Part shown: in pieces, positions 19,975-26,287 of the stretch | How the letters are laid out: every line of letters begins with the position of its first letter | How positions within the stretch are numbered: the stretch's first letter is position 1 | IMG/VR virus record: IMGVR_UViG_3300024356_000037 | Coordinates: 1 to 26,357 of that record | DNA from: a virus | Length of the DNA: 26,357 nt | Reading direction: 5' to 3' (one strand) | Position numbers and translations under genes: made by a program | Notes under the pieces: generated by a model | Seen by the model: the letters and a program-made list of their open reading frames with translations, nothing else | Told to the model about the DNA's origin: nothing | Database searches by the model: none

Positions 19975-20842
19975 ATACCCCGTCTACATCATCTCCAAGG
20001 GCAGGGCTGATCGGCGGCTCACCATCCGCACGCTCGACGCGCTTGCAGTCCCCTACACCCTTGTTGTCGAGCCGCAGGAGTTCGATGACTACGCACGCCA
20101 TGTCGATCCGCGCCGAATCGTCGTCACGCCATTCAGCAATCTGGGGCATGGCAGCATCCCCGCGCGTAACTTCGTCTGGGAGCATTCGATCTCCAGAGGG
20201 GCGAGGCGGCATTGGATTCTGGACGACAACATTGCGGCGTTCTGCCGCCTGAACCACAACCTACAGGTCAAGGTCACGGACGGGACGGTGTTCAGGGTGA
20301 TGGAGGACTTCGTGGACAGGTACGCGAATGTCGCCATAGCCGGTCCCCAGTACGACCACTTCGCCAAGTCCAAGTGCGTCCACCCCGCCTTCTGCGCCAA
20401 CACCCGCATCTACTCCTGCCTCCTGATCGACAACTCCCTCCCCCACCGCTGGCGCGGTCGCTACAACGAGGACACCGATCTCTGCCTCCGCGTCCTCAAG
20501 GACGGTCTATGCACCGTCCTGTTCTACGCCTTCACGCAGGAGAAGGCGACAACCATGACCATGCGCGGCGGCAACACCGACGAACTCTACAAGGACGATG
20601 GTCGGCTCCTGATGGCGCAATCCCTCGCGGATCAGCACCCCGATGTCGCCCGCGTCTCTTGGAAGTTCAACCGCTGGCAGCACCATGTCGATTACCGCCC
20701 GTTCCGCAGGAACGCCCTCAAGTACCGCGATGGCTACATCCCGCCAAGCGGCATTGACGAGTACGGCATGAGGCTCGTCTCCGTCGAGGAGCCAAGCCTG
20801 TTCAGCGAACAAGCCCCGTGCGATGCACGAGGCTTGCTCTAG
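19964..20842 (+). CDS. TET-associated/GREB1-type glycosyltransferase (TAGT-like)
   Basis: 292 residues. N-terminal YIISKGRADRRLTIRTLDAL and VPYTLVVEPQEFDDY (29-43), then ARNFVWEHS and HWILDDNI (83-90, with D87-D88 in the place of a GT-A metal motif), and RGRYNEDTDLCLRVLKDG (164-181). These blocks match the GT-A-like family first described next to TET/JBP oxygenases in phages and in animal GREB1. The members are predicted to glycosylate modified bases in DNA. No TET/JBP gene lies in this window; a modified pyrimidine would have to come from elsewhere in the genome. The family assignment is good; the substrate is inference. Confidence 0.8.
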   Translation: MNPRYPVYIISKGRADRRLTIRTLDALAVPYTLVVEPQEFDDYARHVDPRRIVVTPFSNLGHGSIPARNFVWEHSISRGARRHWILDDNIAAFCRLNHNLQVKVTDGTVFRVMEDFVDRYANVAIAGPQYDHFAKSKCVHPAFCANTRIYSCLLIDNSLPHRWRGRYNEDTDLCLRVLKDGLCTVLFYAFTQEKATTMTMRGGNTDELYKDDGRLLMAQSLADQHPDVARVSWKFNRWQHHVDYRPFRRNALKYRDGYIPPSGIDEYGMRLVSVEEPSLFSEQAPCDARGLL

Positions 20843-20849
20843 GGGACGC

Positions 20850-20867
20850 GCGGGAGACCAATCCCGC
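20850..20867. repeat. Intergenic hairpin between convergent genes
   Basis: GCGGGA (20850-20855) pairs with TCCCGC (20862-20867) around a six-base loop. It lies between the convergent genes at 20842 and 20878. No T-tract follows, so it would be a weak terminator at best. Confidence 0.35.
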
Positions 20868-20877
20868 ACGAGACGAG

Positions 20878-21405
20878 TCACTTGGATGGGGCGGCGTAGA
20901 TGGCGCAGACCACCTCGCCCTTGCCCTTGAGTTCGTTCATCATCCGCGCGAACGCGGTCGGGTGACAGCCAGTCATAAGACCGCTCTCGGTCAGGATCAT
21001 CGTGAAGCCCTTGGCGTGAACCTTCTTCTTGAAGGCGGCGATCTCCTTCGCCTCCGCCATGTCGTGGGCAACGCGGTCGATCACATCAACGATCCCGATG
21101 GGGTAGCACTCGCCGTCCCATTGCTCAAGACGCTGCTTCACCTCGTCGTTGAGGTTGCGCTCGACCATGTGGTCAGCGAAGTACAGGCTCGTCTCGCCGC
21201 CATTGCCATCGTTGTGGACATCAGCGACATGGCGACCGTCGAGGAAGACCGCCGCCGTGAAGCACATCGTCTCGCGGCTGAAGGTCTTGCTGTGCTTGAA
21301 CTTCTTGAGCGTGATGCGCTTCGCGATGGAAGCGGTCGCTTGCTTGCTGTTGTTCCACGCCTTGTGGAAGTCGGACGGCGCGGGCTTGAGGTCGGTGTCG
21401 ATCAT
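20878..21405 (-). CDS. Conserved phage hypothetical protein, 175 aa
   Basis: ATG at 21405 follows AAAGGA. The central part, ITLKKFKHSKTFSRETMCFT continuing AAVFLDGRHVADVHNDGNGG, is a pattern I have seen in uncharacterised phage proteins (K-x-S-K-x-x-S-x-E-T, then V-x-D-G-x-x-V-A-x-V-x-N-D-G-x-G-G). A helical middle (FKKKVHAKGFTMI) and a C-terminal strand close the chain. It has no signal peptide. Function unknown. It is second in the two-gene minus unit. Confidence 0.78.
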   Translation of the reverse strand: MIDTDLKPAPSDFHKAWNNSKQATASIAKRITLKKFKHSKTFSRETMCFTAAVFLDGRHVADVHNDGNGGETSLYFADHMVERNLNDEVKQRLEQWDGECYPIGIVDVIDRVAHDMAEAKEIAAFKKKVHAKGFTMILTESGLMTGCHPTAFARMMNELKGKGEVVCAIYAAPSK

Positions 21406-21423
21406 GGCTCTGTTCCTTTGGGC

Positions 21424-21455
21424 GGGGGAGGGGCGGGTTTCCCCGCCCTCTCCCC
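21424..21455. repeat. GC-rich intergenic hairpin
   Basis: GGGGAG-GGGCGGG (21425-21437) pairs with CCCGCCC-CTCCCC (21442-21448 and 21450-21455, one bulged T) around a short loop. It lies between two same-strand minus genes. No T-run follows on the minus side, so it may tune expression of the downstream gene or mark a transcript end. Confidence 0.5.
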
Positions 21456-21463
21456 GTCCCGTG

Positions 21464-21895
21464 TTAGGCGACCTTGGTCACGGTGAGGTTGGCAACATCG
21501 GCGGGGGAGACCTCCGCGACCGACAGACCCTTGAAGGTCGTCTTGCCCGCGCACTCGCGAGTCGCCTCGCTGCGGCAAGCGGCGATGAACGCATCGACCG
21601 TCTCGTCACGCTCGTCGGTGAGGGACGCGAGGCGGCTGGCGATCTCGCCCTCCGCGACAGCCTTGGCGATGACCTCGCGCATCAGCGGCGAGTAGGCAGC
21701 GAGAAGGCGCAAAATCTGCTCGGGCTTCGCCGCCTGCCAGATCGTCTGCGAGTAGTCCTCGCCCTTGGTGACCGTACCCGTGATGCGGACGGTGACATCG
21801 ACCTCGGTCGTGCCGACAGGGAGGTCGCACGAATCCTTGATGAAAGCCTTGGCTCCGTCGAGGATCGACTTGTCGTTGGTGGTCAGGTTCGTCAT
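21464..21895 (-). CDS. Hypothetical protein, 143 aa
   Basis: Not recognised. First gene behind the minus promoter at 21977-22004; ATG 21895 follows CGAGACGAGCC, preceded by GCAGAAA as in the other minus operon. The N-terminal half has strands (TEVDVTVRITGTVTKGEDY), the middle is helical (EQILRLLAAYSPLMREVIAK) and the last part is mixed. There are no metal or membrane motifs. Confidence 0.78.
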   Translation of the reverse strand: MTNLTTNDKSILDGAKAFIKDSCDLPVGTTEVDVTVRITGTVTKGEDYSQTIWQAAKPEQILRLLAAYSPLMREVIAKAVAEGEIASRLASLTDERDETVDAFIAACRSEATRECAGKTTFKGLSVAEVSPADVANLTVTKVA

Positions 21896-21941
21896 GGCTC
21901 GTCTCGTTTCTGCGGGTCTTCCGCAATCTTGGTCTCTGTCA

Positions 21942-21968
21942 GGCTTGCGACCCCGTTGGTCGCTTGCC
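21942..21968 (-). promoter_or_regulatory. 5'-terminal hairpin of minus transcript
   Basis: On the minus strand GGC-AA-GCGACC-AACGG-GGTCGC-AA-GCC: a 6-bp stem and an outer 3-bp stem separated by an A-A internal loop. It begins within about two bases of the +1 predicted from the promoter at 21977-22004. The AACGG loop is close to AAGGG. Confidence 0.6.
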
Positions 21969-21976
21969 ATGCACCT

Positions 21977-22004
21977 AGTATAGACATCGGTCAAGCCCTG
22001 TCAA
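21977..22004 (-). promoter_or_regulatory. Sigma70-like promoter with TTGAC-N5-TTGAC direct repeat
   Basis: On the minus strand TTGACA (22004-21999), 16-bp spacer, TATACT (21982-21977). A second TTGAC follows ten bases after the first, as at 10788 and 23936. Confidence 0.8.
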
Positions 22005-22074
22005 GCCCTTGAGACGATTTTCCGACGATTTTGTTTGTCCAAATGGAACTGCCGATAAATCAGCCACTTGCATC

Positions 22075-22103
22075 TTGTAAAGGGGTTCCCAACTCGGTAT
22101 ACT
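22075..22103 (+). promoter_or_regulatory. Sigma70-like promoter
   Basis: TTGTAA (22075-22080), 17-bp spacer, TATACT (22098-22103). It lacks the second TTGAC half-site. Divergent from the promoter at 21977. Confidence 0.6.
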
Positions 22104-22104
22104 G

Positions 22105-22130
22105 GGGTCGGGACAGGCTTCGGACGACCC
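22105..22130 (+). promoter_or_regulatory. 5' leader hairpin GGGTCG/CGACCC
   Basis: A six-bp stem (22105-22110 with 22125-22130) with a 14-base loop close to the predicted +1. It is the least regular member of the leader-hairpin set. Confidence 0.45.
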
Positions 22131-22169
22131 GAACGCCGCCCGAATGGAGCCGCGAAAGGAATGGAGCGC

Positions 22170-22475
22170 GTGAAGTGCCTCTTCATCCCGCAGGAAGACA
22201 CCAAGCCCGTCAGGGGCATGGAGATCGCTCCATACAAGGGGGCGCACGAGATATTCAACGCCGTCATCGAAACCACCAACGGGACGGTCGCGCGGGCGCA
22301 CGGGCGCACGGGAACCCTGCTGTGGATTGACGACGAGACCAAGCCATGCCGCGTCAACCACAGGGCTACCAGCATCGCTGGACAGGAGATCGCTGGTCAC
22401 GCGGTCGTGTTCCAGATTGGACTGGACGGAGAACTGACTGATGTCGATTACGATTCCCTCGGACTCAAGCCGTAA
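22170..22475 (+). CDS. Small conserved phage protein, DUF3846-like
   Basis: The AAAGGA ribosome site (22155-22160) directly touches an ATG at 22161 but is well spaced for the in-frame GTG at 22170, so I prefer the GTG; the ATG adds three residues. The product has a strand CLFIPQED, then EIFNAVIETTNGTV, VNHRAT, and EIAGHAVVFQIG near the end. The late N-x-x-A-T and I-x-G-x-x-V-V features recall DUF3846 phage proteins. No activity is known. First gene behind the promoter at 22075. Confidence 0.65.
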   Translation: MKCLFIPQEDTKPVRGMEIAPYKGAHEIFNAVIETTNGTVARAHGRTGTLLWIDDETKPCRVNHRATSIAGQEIAGHAVVFQIGLDGELTDVDYDSLGLKP

Positions 22476-22743
22476 GCCAACGCCTTCGCGGAGGCTGGCG
22501 GCACGCAGGGAGGCGACCGTGCAGGCAGATCAGCCACAGGTAGATCAAGAAGCACTTGAGCGGGCGAAGGATGTCGCCACGAGGTTCAAGTGGTATGTCG
22601 TCGTCGGGACGGGCGGCGCACTCAACCATCGCGGCAAGTGCTGCTTCAAGGAGTCGCAGGCTGCACAGTACGCGGTCGATTCGTGGGAAGATGCCATCGG
22701 CTGCTTCCTGCCAGACGGACGCTTCTACCAGAAGAGGAACTGA
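22441..22743 (+). CDS. Hypothetical protein, 100 aa
   Basis: Not recognised. ATG 22441 follows GGAG and overlaps the previous gene by 35 bases. The basic, Ser/Arg-rich N-terminus (RKPTPSRRLAARRE) is followed by a small fold with RFKWYVVVGTGGALNHRGKC and a C-terminal hydrophobic stretch. The N-terminal 40 residues may be poorly structured. Confidence 0.62.
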   Translation: MSITIPSDSSRKPTPSRRLAARREATVQADQPQVDQEALERAKDVATRFKWYVVVGTGGALNHRGKCCFKESQAAQYAVDSWEDAIGCFLPDGRFYQKRN

Positions 22744-22976
22744 TGCCTGCCTACAACGGCTACGCGAACCGTTCCACATGGAACATCGTGCTGTGGGTGT
22801 CCAACGACGAGCGGCTGTACAACGCCTGCAAGTGGCGGTGGCGCGAACACAAGCCATCGCCCAAGGAGGCTCTGGACTGGTGCATCACCTTCTTCGGGGC
22901 GACCACCCCAGACGGCGACCTGATCTCGGAAGCCGACTTCGTTGAGGTAGCCAAGGCTTTGGGAGAACTCGCATGA
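22743..22976 (+). CDS. Conserved small phage protein, 77 aa
   Basis: ATG 22743 follows GAGG. It starts MPAYNGYANRSTWNIVLWVS followed by NDERLYNACKWRWR. The pattern Y-N-G-Y-x-N-x-x-T-W-N-x-x-L-W is familiar from many phage and bacterial small proteins of unknown function. The rest is helical. ATGA overlap with the next gene. Confidence 0.75.
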   Translation: MPAYNGYANRSTWNIVLWVSNDERLYNACKWRWREHKPSPKEALDWCITFFGATTPDGDLISEADFVEVAKALGELA

Positions 22977-23212
22977 CGCTCCCAGAAGAGTCGTATCGCG
23001 CCGTTATCCAGACGCGGCGTTTCCTCATGGACTTGCTCGACCCGCAGAAGACCCCGCGCGTCCCGTCCGCCGTCCGCGTGCAGGCTCGTCGCCTCGTCAA
23101 GCACTACCCATTCGACTGCGAGGTTGAGGTCGCCACGACATCGCCGCAGAAGATCAGGATCGGCGCGGGTCGAACTGCCTGCGGAGCCGCTCAACCTCGT
23201 CGCTCGACATGA
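22973..23212 (+). CDS. BPSL0761-like small phage protein
   Basis: 79 residues. YRAVIQTRRFLMDLLDPQKT and PRVPSAVRVQARRLVKHYPF match the short BPSL0761-type phage proteins (A-x-x-x-T-R-x-F-L-x-x-L-x-D-P, P-R-V-P, R-x-x-A-x-x-L-x-x-H-Y-P). Function unknown. ATG 22973 follows GGAG. The C-terminal 20 residues run over the end of the convergent gene at 23154 and look less conserved. Confidence 0.75.
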   Translation: MTLPEESYRAVIQTRRFLMDLLDPQKTPRVPSAVRVQARRLVKHYPFDCEVEVATTSPQKIRIGAGRTACGAAQPRRST

Positions 23213-23489
23213 TGCACCGCACGCTGCTCGGCAGCGTGTACGCACGATGGGGCTTGGTTGAGACTGGGTACATCCGCCAAGAAGCCCTCGCCTCGCGCTC
23301 CGCGAACTCCCTCGTGGTGGACGACATGATGGTCATCCACCTCGCGACGATGCGGTAGTCGAGGCACATCCCACGGCGATCCTTGCGACCCCTCGGGTCG
23401 AACTCGTAGTCCTGACACAGCAGCATGAGCCGCACGGTGTCGGAATCGGCGTTAGGTTCGACCTTGAAGATGCGGTTGCGGATGTTCAT
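23154..23489 (-). CDS. Hypothetical protein, 111 aa
   Basis: Not recognised. I take ATG 23489 as start; a GTG at 23525 in the same frame would add 12 residues, and neither has a clear ribosome site. The product reads IRNRIFKVEPNADSDTVRLM then LCQDYEFDPRGRKDRRGMCL with a basic second half and two cysteines. It is the only gene behind the minus promoter at 23817-23844, after a long structured leader. Its 3' end overlaps the convergent gene by 59 bases. Confidence 0.65.
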   Translation of the reverse strand: MNIRNRIFKVEPNADSDTVRLMLLCQDYEFDPRGRKDRRGMCLDYRIVARWMTIMSSTTREFAEREARASWRMYPVSTKPHRAYTLPSSVRCIMSSDEVERLRRQFDPRRS

Positions 23490-23619
23490 GGCGAGGAAAT
23501 CCCGATGAACCGCTCGGGACAACACGGGGAGTTTCTCTGCTCCTTGCGCCTCTCACGGGCAAGTGAGCCTAGAGCCTCCTAGCAATGGTTACTTGGAAAG
23601 TGGTGTCGAAGGGCGGATT

Positions 23620-23810
23620 CAGACCTAGCGAGGAGTCGAACCTCGCATACCCAGCAGGGTCGTTTTAGCCACACGGAGGTCAGACCCCGTGGGTTACCGC
23701 AGAAGCCTCCTCGCGAACCGTCTGGTGGATCAGACCGTCAGATTCGCGCATCAGCCTCTCCCTGCCGCTGAACGGTAGTCAGCCCGACAAGCCTGAAACC
23801 GTCCTCCGAC
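23620..23810 (-). ncRNA. Structured leader or RNA with tRNA T-arm-like hairpin
   Basis: Between the minus promoter (23817-23844) and the gene at 23489 lie about 320 non-coding bases. On the minus strand 23645-23629 forms a 5-bp stem with the loop TTCGACT, meeting all conserved T-arm positions, followed by CTAGGTC. No matching 5' acceptor strand (GACCTAG) or anticodon arm is visible, so it is not a normal tRNA. Other stems: 23712-23719/23741-23748 enclosing 23720-23724/23731-23735, and 23672-23676/23687-23691. GCGAGGAG (23628-23635) can pair with CTCCTCGC (23707-23714), which would break both neighbours, as in a switch. Confidence 0.4.
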
Positions 23811-23816
23811 ACGCAC

Positions 23817-23844
23817 ACAGTACCACAGTATTGACCGTTGTCAA
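23817..23844 (-). promoter_or_regulatory. Sigma70-like promoter with TTGAC-N4-GTCAA dyad
   Basis: On the minus strand TTGACA (23844-23839), 16-bp spacer, TACTGT (23822-23817). The dyad TTGACCGTTGTCAA (23831-23844) covers the -35. Confidence 0.65.
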
Positions 23845-23935
23845 TGGGCTATCGGGGGAATCGGGCAAGATTCTTCAGATTCTCCCAGACCGTTATCTGG
23901 TCTATGGAAATCCGACAAGATTCTCCTAAAGGCAC

Positions 23936-23963
23936 TTGACACGCCTTGACGATGGTGTAGACT
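23936..23963 (+). promoter_or_regulatory. Sigma70-like promoter with TTGAC-N5-TTGAC direct repeat
   Basis: TTGACA (23936-23941), 16-bp spacer, TAGACT (23958-23963). A second TTGAC lies at 23946-23950. Confidence 0.75.
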
Positions 23964-23969
23964 ACAGGG

Positions 23970-23986
23970 GTCAGCAAGGGGCTGAC
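23970..23986 (+). promoter_or_regulatory. 5'-terminal hairpin GTCAGC-AAGGG-GCTGAC
   Basis: A six-bp perfect stem beginning at the predicted +1; identical to the element at 10822. Confidence 0.7.
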
Positions 23987-24004
23987 GGAAAGAGACGAGA
24001 ACAA

Positions 24005-24367
24005 ATGACCAACGACCAGACCAACAGCAACAACCGCCACGACCGACTCCGCGAGGAGTGGCTTCTCCTGACCGCCCAACTCCTGCGGAGGAGCGTGAAT
24101 CGCCTCCAACTTGAGGACTGGCAGCGCGGAGGCAGCGATCACCTTCACGCCCTCACCAGCGAGTTGCTCGGTCTCGCCACCGAAGCCCTCGCTCGGCACG
24201 GCGTGGAAGGCACGCTCGACTGGCGCGGGCATGGGTTGAGTCCAGACGGAACATGGGGTTGGGGACAATGGGATGACCCCCATCTCAACCTCCATTTCTC
24301 CGCCGACTCCAACGATGTGCGGACTGCCGAAGCCAACGACCTTCGCGTGGGCGATTGCCTTCTCTAA
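24005..24367 (+). CDS. Hypothetical protein, 120 aa
   Basis: Not recognised. ATG 24005 follows AGAGACGAGAACAA. A polar Asn/Gln-rich start is followed by a long helix (REEWLLLTAQLLRRSVNRLQ) and a Trp/Gly-rich part (TLDWRGHGLSPDGTWGWGQW). The last region is acidic. It heads the last operon of the window. An upstream in-frame extension runs through the promoter and is rejected. Confidence 0.75.
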   Translation: MTNDQTNSNNRHDRLREEWLLLTAQLLRRSVNRLQLEDWQRGGSDHLHALTSELLGLATEALARHGVEGTLDWRGHGLSPDGTWGWGQWDDPHLNLHFSADSNDVRTAEANDLRVGDCLL

Positions 24368-24377
24368 AGGACAAGCC

Positions 24378-24701
24378 ATGCACCAGACCGCATTCCCAGC
24401 CTTCGCGAACTACCAACTTGGATCAGACACGATCCCATACGAGGTGATCCGTGTCGTTTCCGACAAGACAATCGAAGTCCGCCGCATGAAGGCGGAACTC
24501 GACCCTTCGTGGAAGCGAGACTTCATCCCGGGCGGGTTCTGCGGTCACACCGCGAACAACGACTCGCAGAAGTGGATCGTCACCAGCGACGAGACGCAAC
24601 CCGTTATCCGCATCCGCAAGCAGAAGAGCGGACGGTGGGGCAAGAACGGCTGGTTCTACCTGTCTGACAAGCCCGTCTACTTCTACGACTTCAACTTCTG
24701 A
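24378..24701 (+). CDS. Conserved small phage protein, 107 aa
   Basis: ATG 24378 follows AAAGGA. The run YEVIRVVSDKTIEVRRMKAE, then FIPGGFCGHTANNDSQKWIV and a final KPVYFYDFNF is a beta-rich pattern I have met in phage proteins of unknown function (T-(I/V)-E-V-R-x-M, G-G-F-x-G-H, Q-K-W, Y-D-(F/Y)-N-F). No catalytic residues are evident. Confidence 0.75.
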   Translation: MHQTAFPAFANYQLGSDTIPYEVIRVVSDKTIEVRRMKAELDPSWKRDFIPGGFCGHTANNDSQKWIVTSDETQPVIRIRKQKSGRWGKNGWFYLSDKPVYFYDFNF

Positions 24702-24727
24702 CCGCAACACAGAAACGAGCAACGACC

Positions 24728-25102
24728 ATGAACCACAACCACCTCACCCAACTCCGATTCGTTTGCAACAACACCGCATACGACCCGAAGTGCCGTTCCC
24801 CGTGGGGACGGATTCAGAATGTCACGCGCATCGCGGATGGCATCTCGTGGCTCTCGACGGCTGGTCACGGCGGATTCCGCCTGTCCAAGACCCGCTACGA
24901 GGAGATGCCAGAGTACCTCCGCGCCTGTTCGTTCACGAACAACCAGTTCTTTGAGGAGGACTGCTCGTGGTGCGCCGTTGTGCTTGCGTTCCCCCAGTTC
25001 TTCAACGCCGACCAGAGCCTCTCTGCGTCGATCACCTTCAACAAGTTCTACGCCAAGACCGCAGCGCGAGTCGCTGATCTGGTCAACTTCCCCGCGCCAT
25101 GA
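24728..25102 (+). CDS. Conserved phage protein, DUF7007-like
   Basis: 124 residues. SPWGRIQNVTRIADGISWLS, TAGHGGFRLSK, then MPEYLRACSF and FFEEDCSWCAVVLAFPQFF. The W-G, T-(A/P)-x-H-G-G-x-x-L-S and F-E-E-D-C-x-W order fits the domain I recall as DUF7007 in phages and mobile elements; the name is from memory. Function unknown. The start lies after ACGAGCAACGACC with only a weak ribosome site. Confidence 0.7.
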   Translation: MNHNHLTQLRFVCNNTAYDPKCRSPWGRIQNVTRIADGISWLSTAGHGGFRLSKTRYEEMPEYLRACSFTNNQFFEEDCSWCAVVLAFPQFFNADQSLSASITFNKFYAKTAARVADLVNFPAP

Positions 25103-25293
25103 AGCCACCACGGAACATGACCTTGCAACAGGCACTCGCCCTCGCGGAGCGGGCGGCATCGCACACCCGCAGATGCGAGATGGACGCGGAGTCCAAGCCA
25201 TCGCTGACGAACCTAGCCCGCCTCAAGCGGGCGGAAGAGGCGGAGGCGAAGGCGTGGCGGAGAGCAGCAGCATTGGAGGATTCAGATGGGTAA
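25099..25293 (+). CDS. Hypothetical helical protein, 64 aa
   Basis: Not recognised. ATGA overlap with the previous gene. Entirely Ala/Glu/Arg-rich helix (LQQALALAERAASHTRR, LARLKRAEEAEAKAWRRAAA). Its composition is typical of small phage coiled-coil proteins. Confidence 0.6.
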   Translation: MKPPRNMTLQQALALAERAASHTRRCEMDAESKPSLTNLARLKRAEEAEAKAWRRAAALEDSDG

Positions 25294-25531
25294 GCCCAAG
25301 CAGTTCGTCGTCGGGAAGGACTACGAAGCGTCCCTGCTGTTCAACAACGGCAGGGCGAAGTACCGATGCGTCAGCATCCATTGGAACAGGCGGACGGCGC
25401 GGTTCGTTTCCGCAAGCCGCACGGACGAGCCGTTCTCGTCCCGCATCGCGATCACCAAGGACGGCGTGGAGACTTGCCAGTCCGACACCATGCTGCGCGG
25501 ACGGATCAGCGCAGACAGGAGATGGAAGTGA
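25286..25531 (+). CDS. Hypothetical protein, 81 aa
   Basis: Not recognised. ATG 25286 follows GGAGG. A basic beta-rich chain (KQFVVGKDYEASLLFNNGRA, KYRCVSIHWNRRTARFVSAS) resembling a small beta-barrel; high Arg/Lys suggests nucleic-acid binding. Its stop overlaps the kinase start (GTGA). Confidence 0.65.
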   Translation: MGKPKQFVVGKDYEASLLFNNGRAKYRCVSIHWNRRTARFVSASRTDEPFSSRIAITKDGVETCQSDTMLRGRISADRRWK

Positions 25532-25941
25532 CCAATACGCTGTTCATCATTCGTGGCGTGAGTGGGAGCGGGAAGACGACATTGGCGGCTGCACTCGACG
25601 GTGGGTGGGCTGTGCCAACCTATCACGCCGAAGCCGACCAGTTCTTCATGGTCGATGGCGAGTACCGCTTCGACCCGACGAGGCTCAAGCAGGCGCACGC
25701 TGATTGCCTCGTGAGGGCTGATGCCGCCATGATGTCTGGGGACTACTCCAGAGTCATCGTGAGCAACACCTTTACGCAAGTGTGGGAGTTTCAGCCGTAC
25801 CTCGACCTCGCGCGTGCGCGTGGGTGGCGCGTGTCGGTCATCCACATGGAGACGCGGCACGCCAACACCCACGGGGTTCCCGAGGAGGCTGTCAAGCGGA
25901 TGCTGGCACGCTGGGAGCCGTTCAACCCCGTCAACGGTTGA
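25528..25941 (+). CDS. P-loop kinase (AAA_33/polynucleotide-kinase-like), 137 aa
   Basis: GTG 25528 overlaps the previous stop and has AGGAG six bases upstream; an ATG at 25522 touches the ribosome site and is less likely. Walker A GVSGSGKTT lies at 10-18; EADQFF (35-40) holds the usual catalytic Asp; VSNTFTQVWEFQPYLDLA (78-95) and ANTHGVPEEAVKRMLARWE (112-130) match phage kinases of the N4BP2/T4-Pnk type, where H-G-V-P marks the lid. It could phosphorylate DNA or RNA ends. A role on hydroxymethylated bases, as in phage 5-hmdU kinases, is possible given the glycosyltransferase but not shown. Confidence 0.85.
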   Translation: MTNTLFIIRGVSGSGKTTLAAALDGGWAVPTYHAEADQFFMVDGEYRFDPTRLKQAHADCLVRADAAMMSGDYSRVIVSNTFTQVWEFQPYLDLARARGWRVSVIHMETRHANTHGVPEEAVKRMLARWEPFNPVNG

Positions 25942-25942
25942 C
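25930..25942. promoter_or_regulatory. Palindrome GTCAAC-G-GTTGAC
   Basis: A perfect 13-base dyad over the stop codon of the kinase gene, built from the same GTCAA/TTGAC half-sites as the promoter operators but with reversed order. Confidence 0.4.
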
Positions 25943-26215
25943 ACTCCCGCGTTGCAGGCGCGTTCCCAGCACGCTGGCATCGTCGTCGCGACCCGACCTC
26001 GCGTCTGTGCGTGCGCGTCTGTGTATGCGTGCGTGCGCGGGCGATCACGCGCGCCTGCACCCGCGCGGGCGTAGGCGTGCGCGGGCGCGTAGGCGCGTGC
26101 GTAGGCGCGTGCGGGCGTGCGCTGCGTGCGCGTGAAGGTGGCGGTAAGCGAGGCGGTGGCGCGTACCCCATCCAATGATGTGCTTCAGGTGTTCGTTCAT
26201 GGCAATGCCTAGACG
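25942..26215. other. Intergenic GC-rich, alternating purine/pyrimidine region; no gene
   Basis: No reading frame here has protein-like composition. From about 25985 to 26135 the sequence is dominated by GCG/CGTG runs, with long alternating purine/pyrimidine stretches (26003-26037), a pattern that can adopt Z-DNA. A short minus-strand frame beginning near 26201 (MNEHLKHIIGWG) runs into the repeat and is not supported. Confidence 0.5.
26089..26112 (+). repeat. Tandem 12-bp repeat GTAGGCGCGTGC
   Basis: Two perfect tandem copies (26089-26100, 26101-26112) with degenerate relatives upstream (GTAGGCGTGC at 26071). Possible iteron-like or slippage-derived repeat. Confidence 0.6.
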
Positions 26216-26287
26216 ACCACAGGAGGGGATTGCCGAGGGCTTTCGCGGAAGATTTCCGATTTGCCCGTGGGACGGCTGTGGATACAG

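Noticed and set aside
23622-23714. Complete tRNA on the minus strand
   Set aside because: Only the T-arm fits; no 5' acceptor complement to CTAGGTC and no anticodon arm with U33 and a paired stem.
25321-26175. 284-codon minus-strand frame with Ala/Arg/Thr repeats
   Set aside because: Antisense to the kinase and a translation of the GCG-rich tract; low-complexity product.
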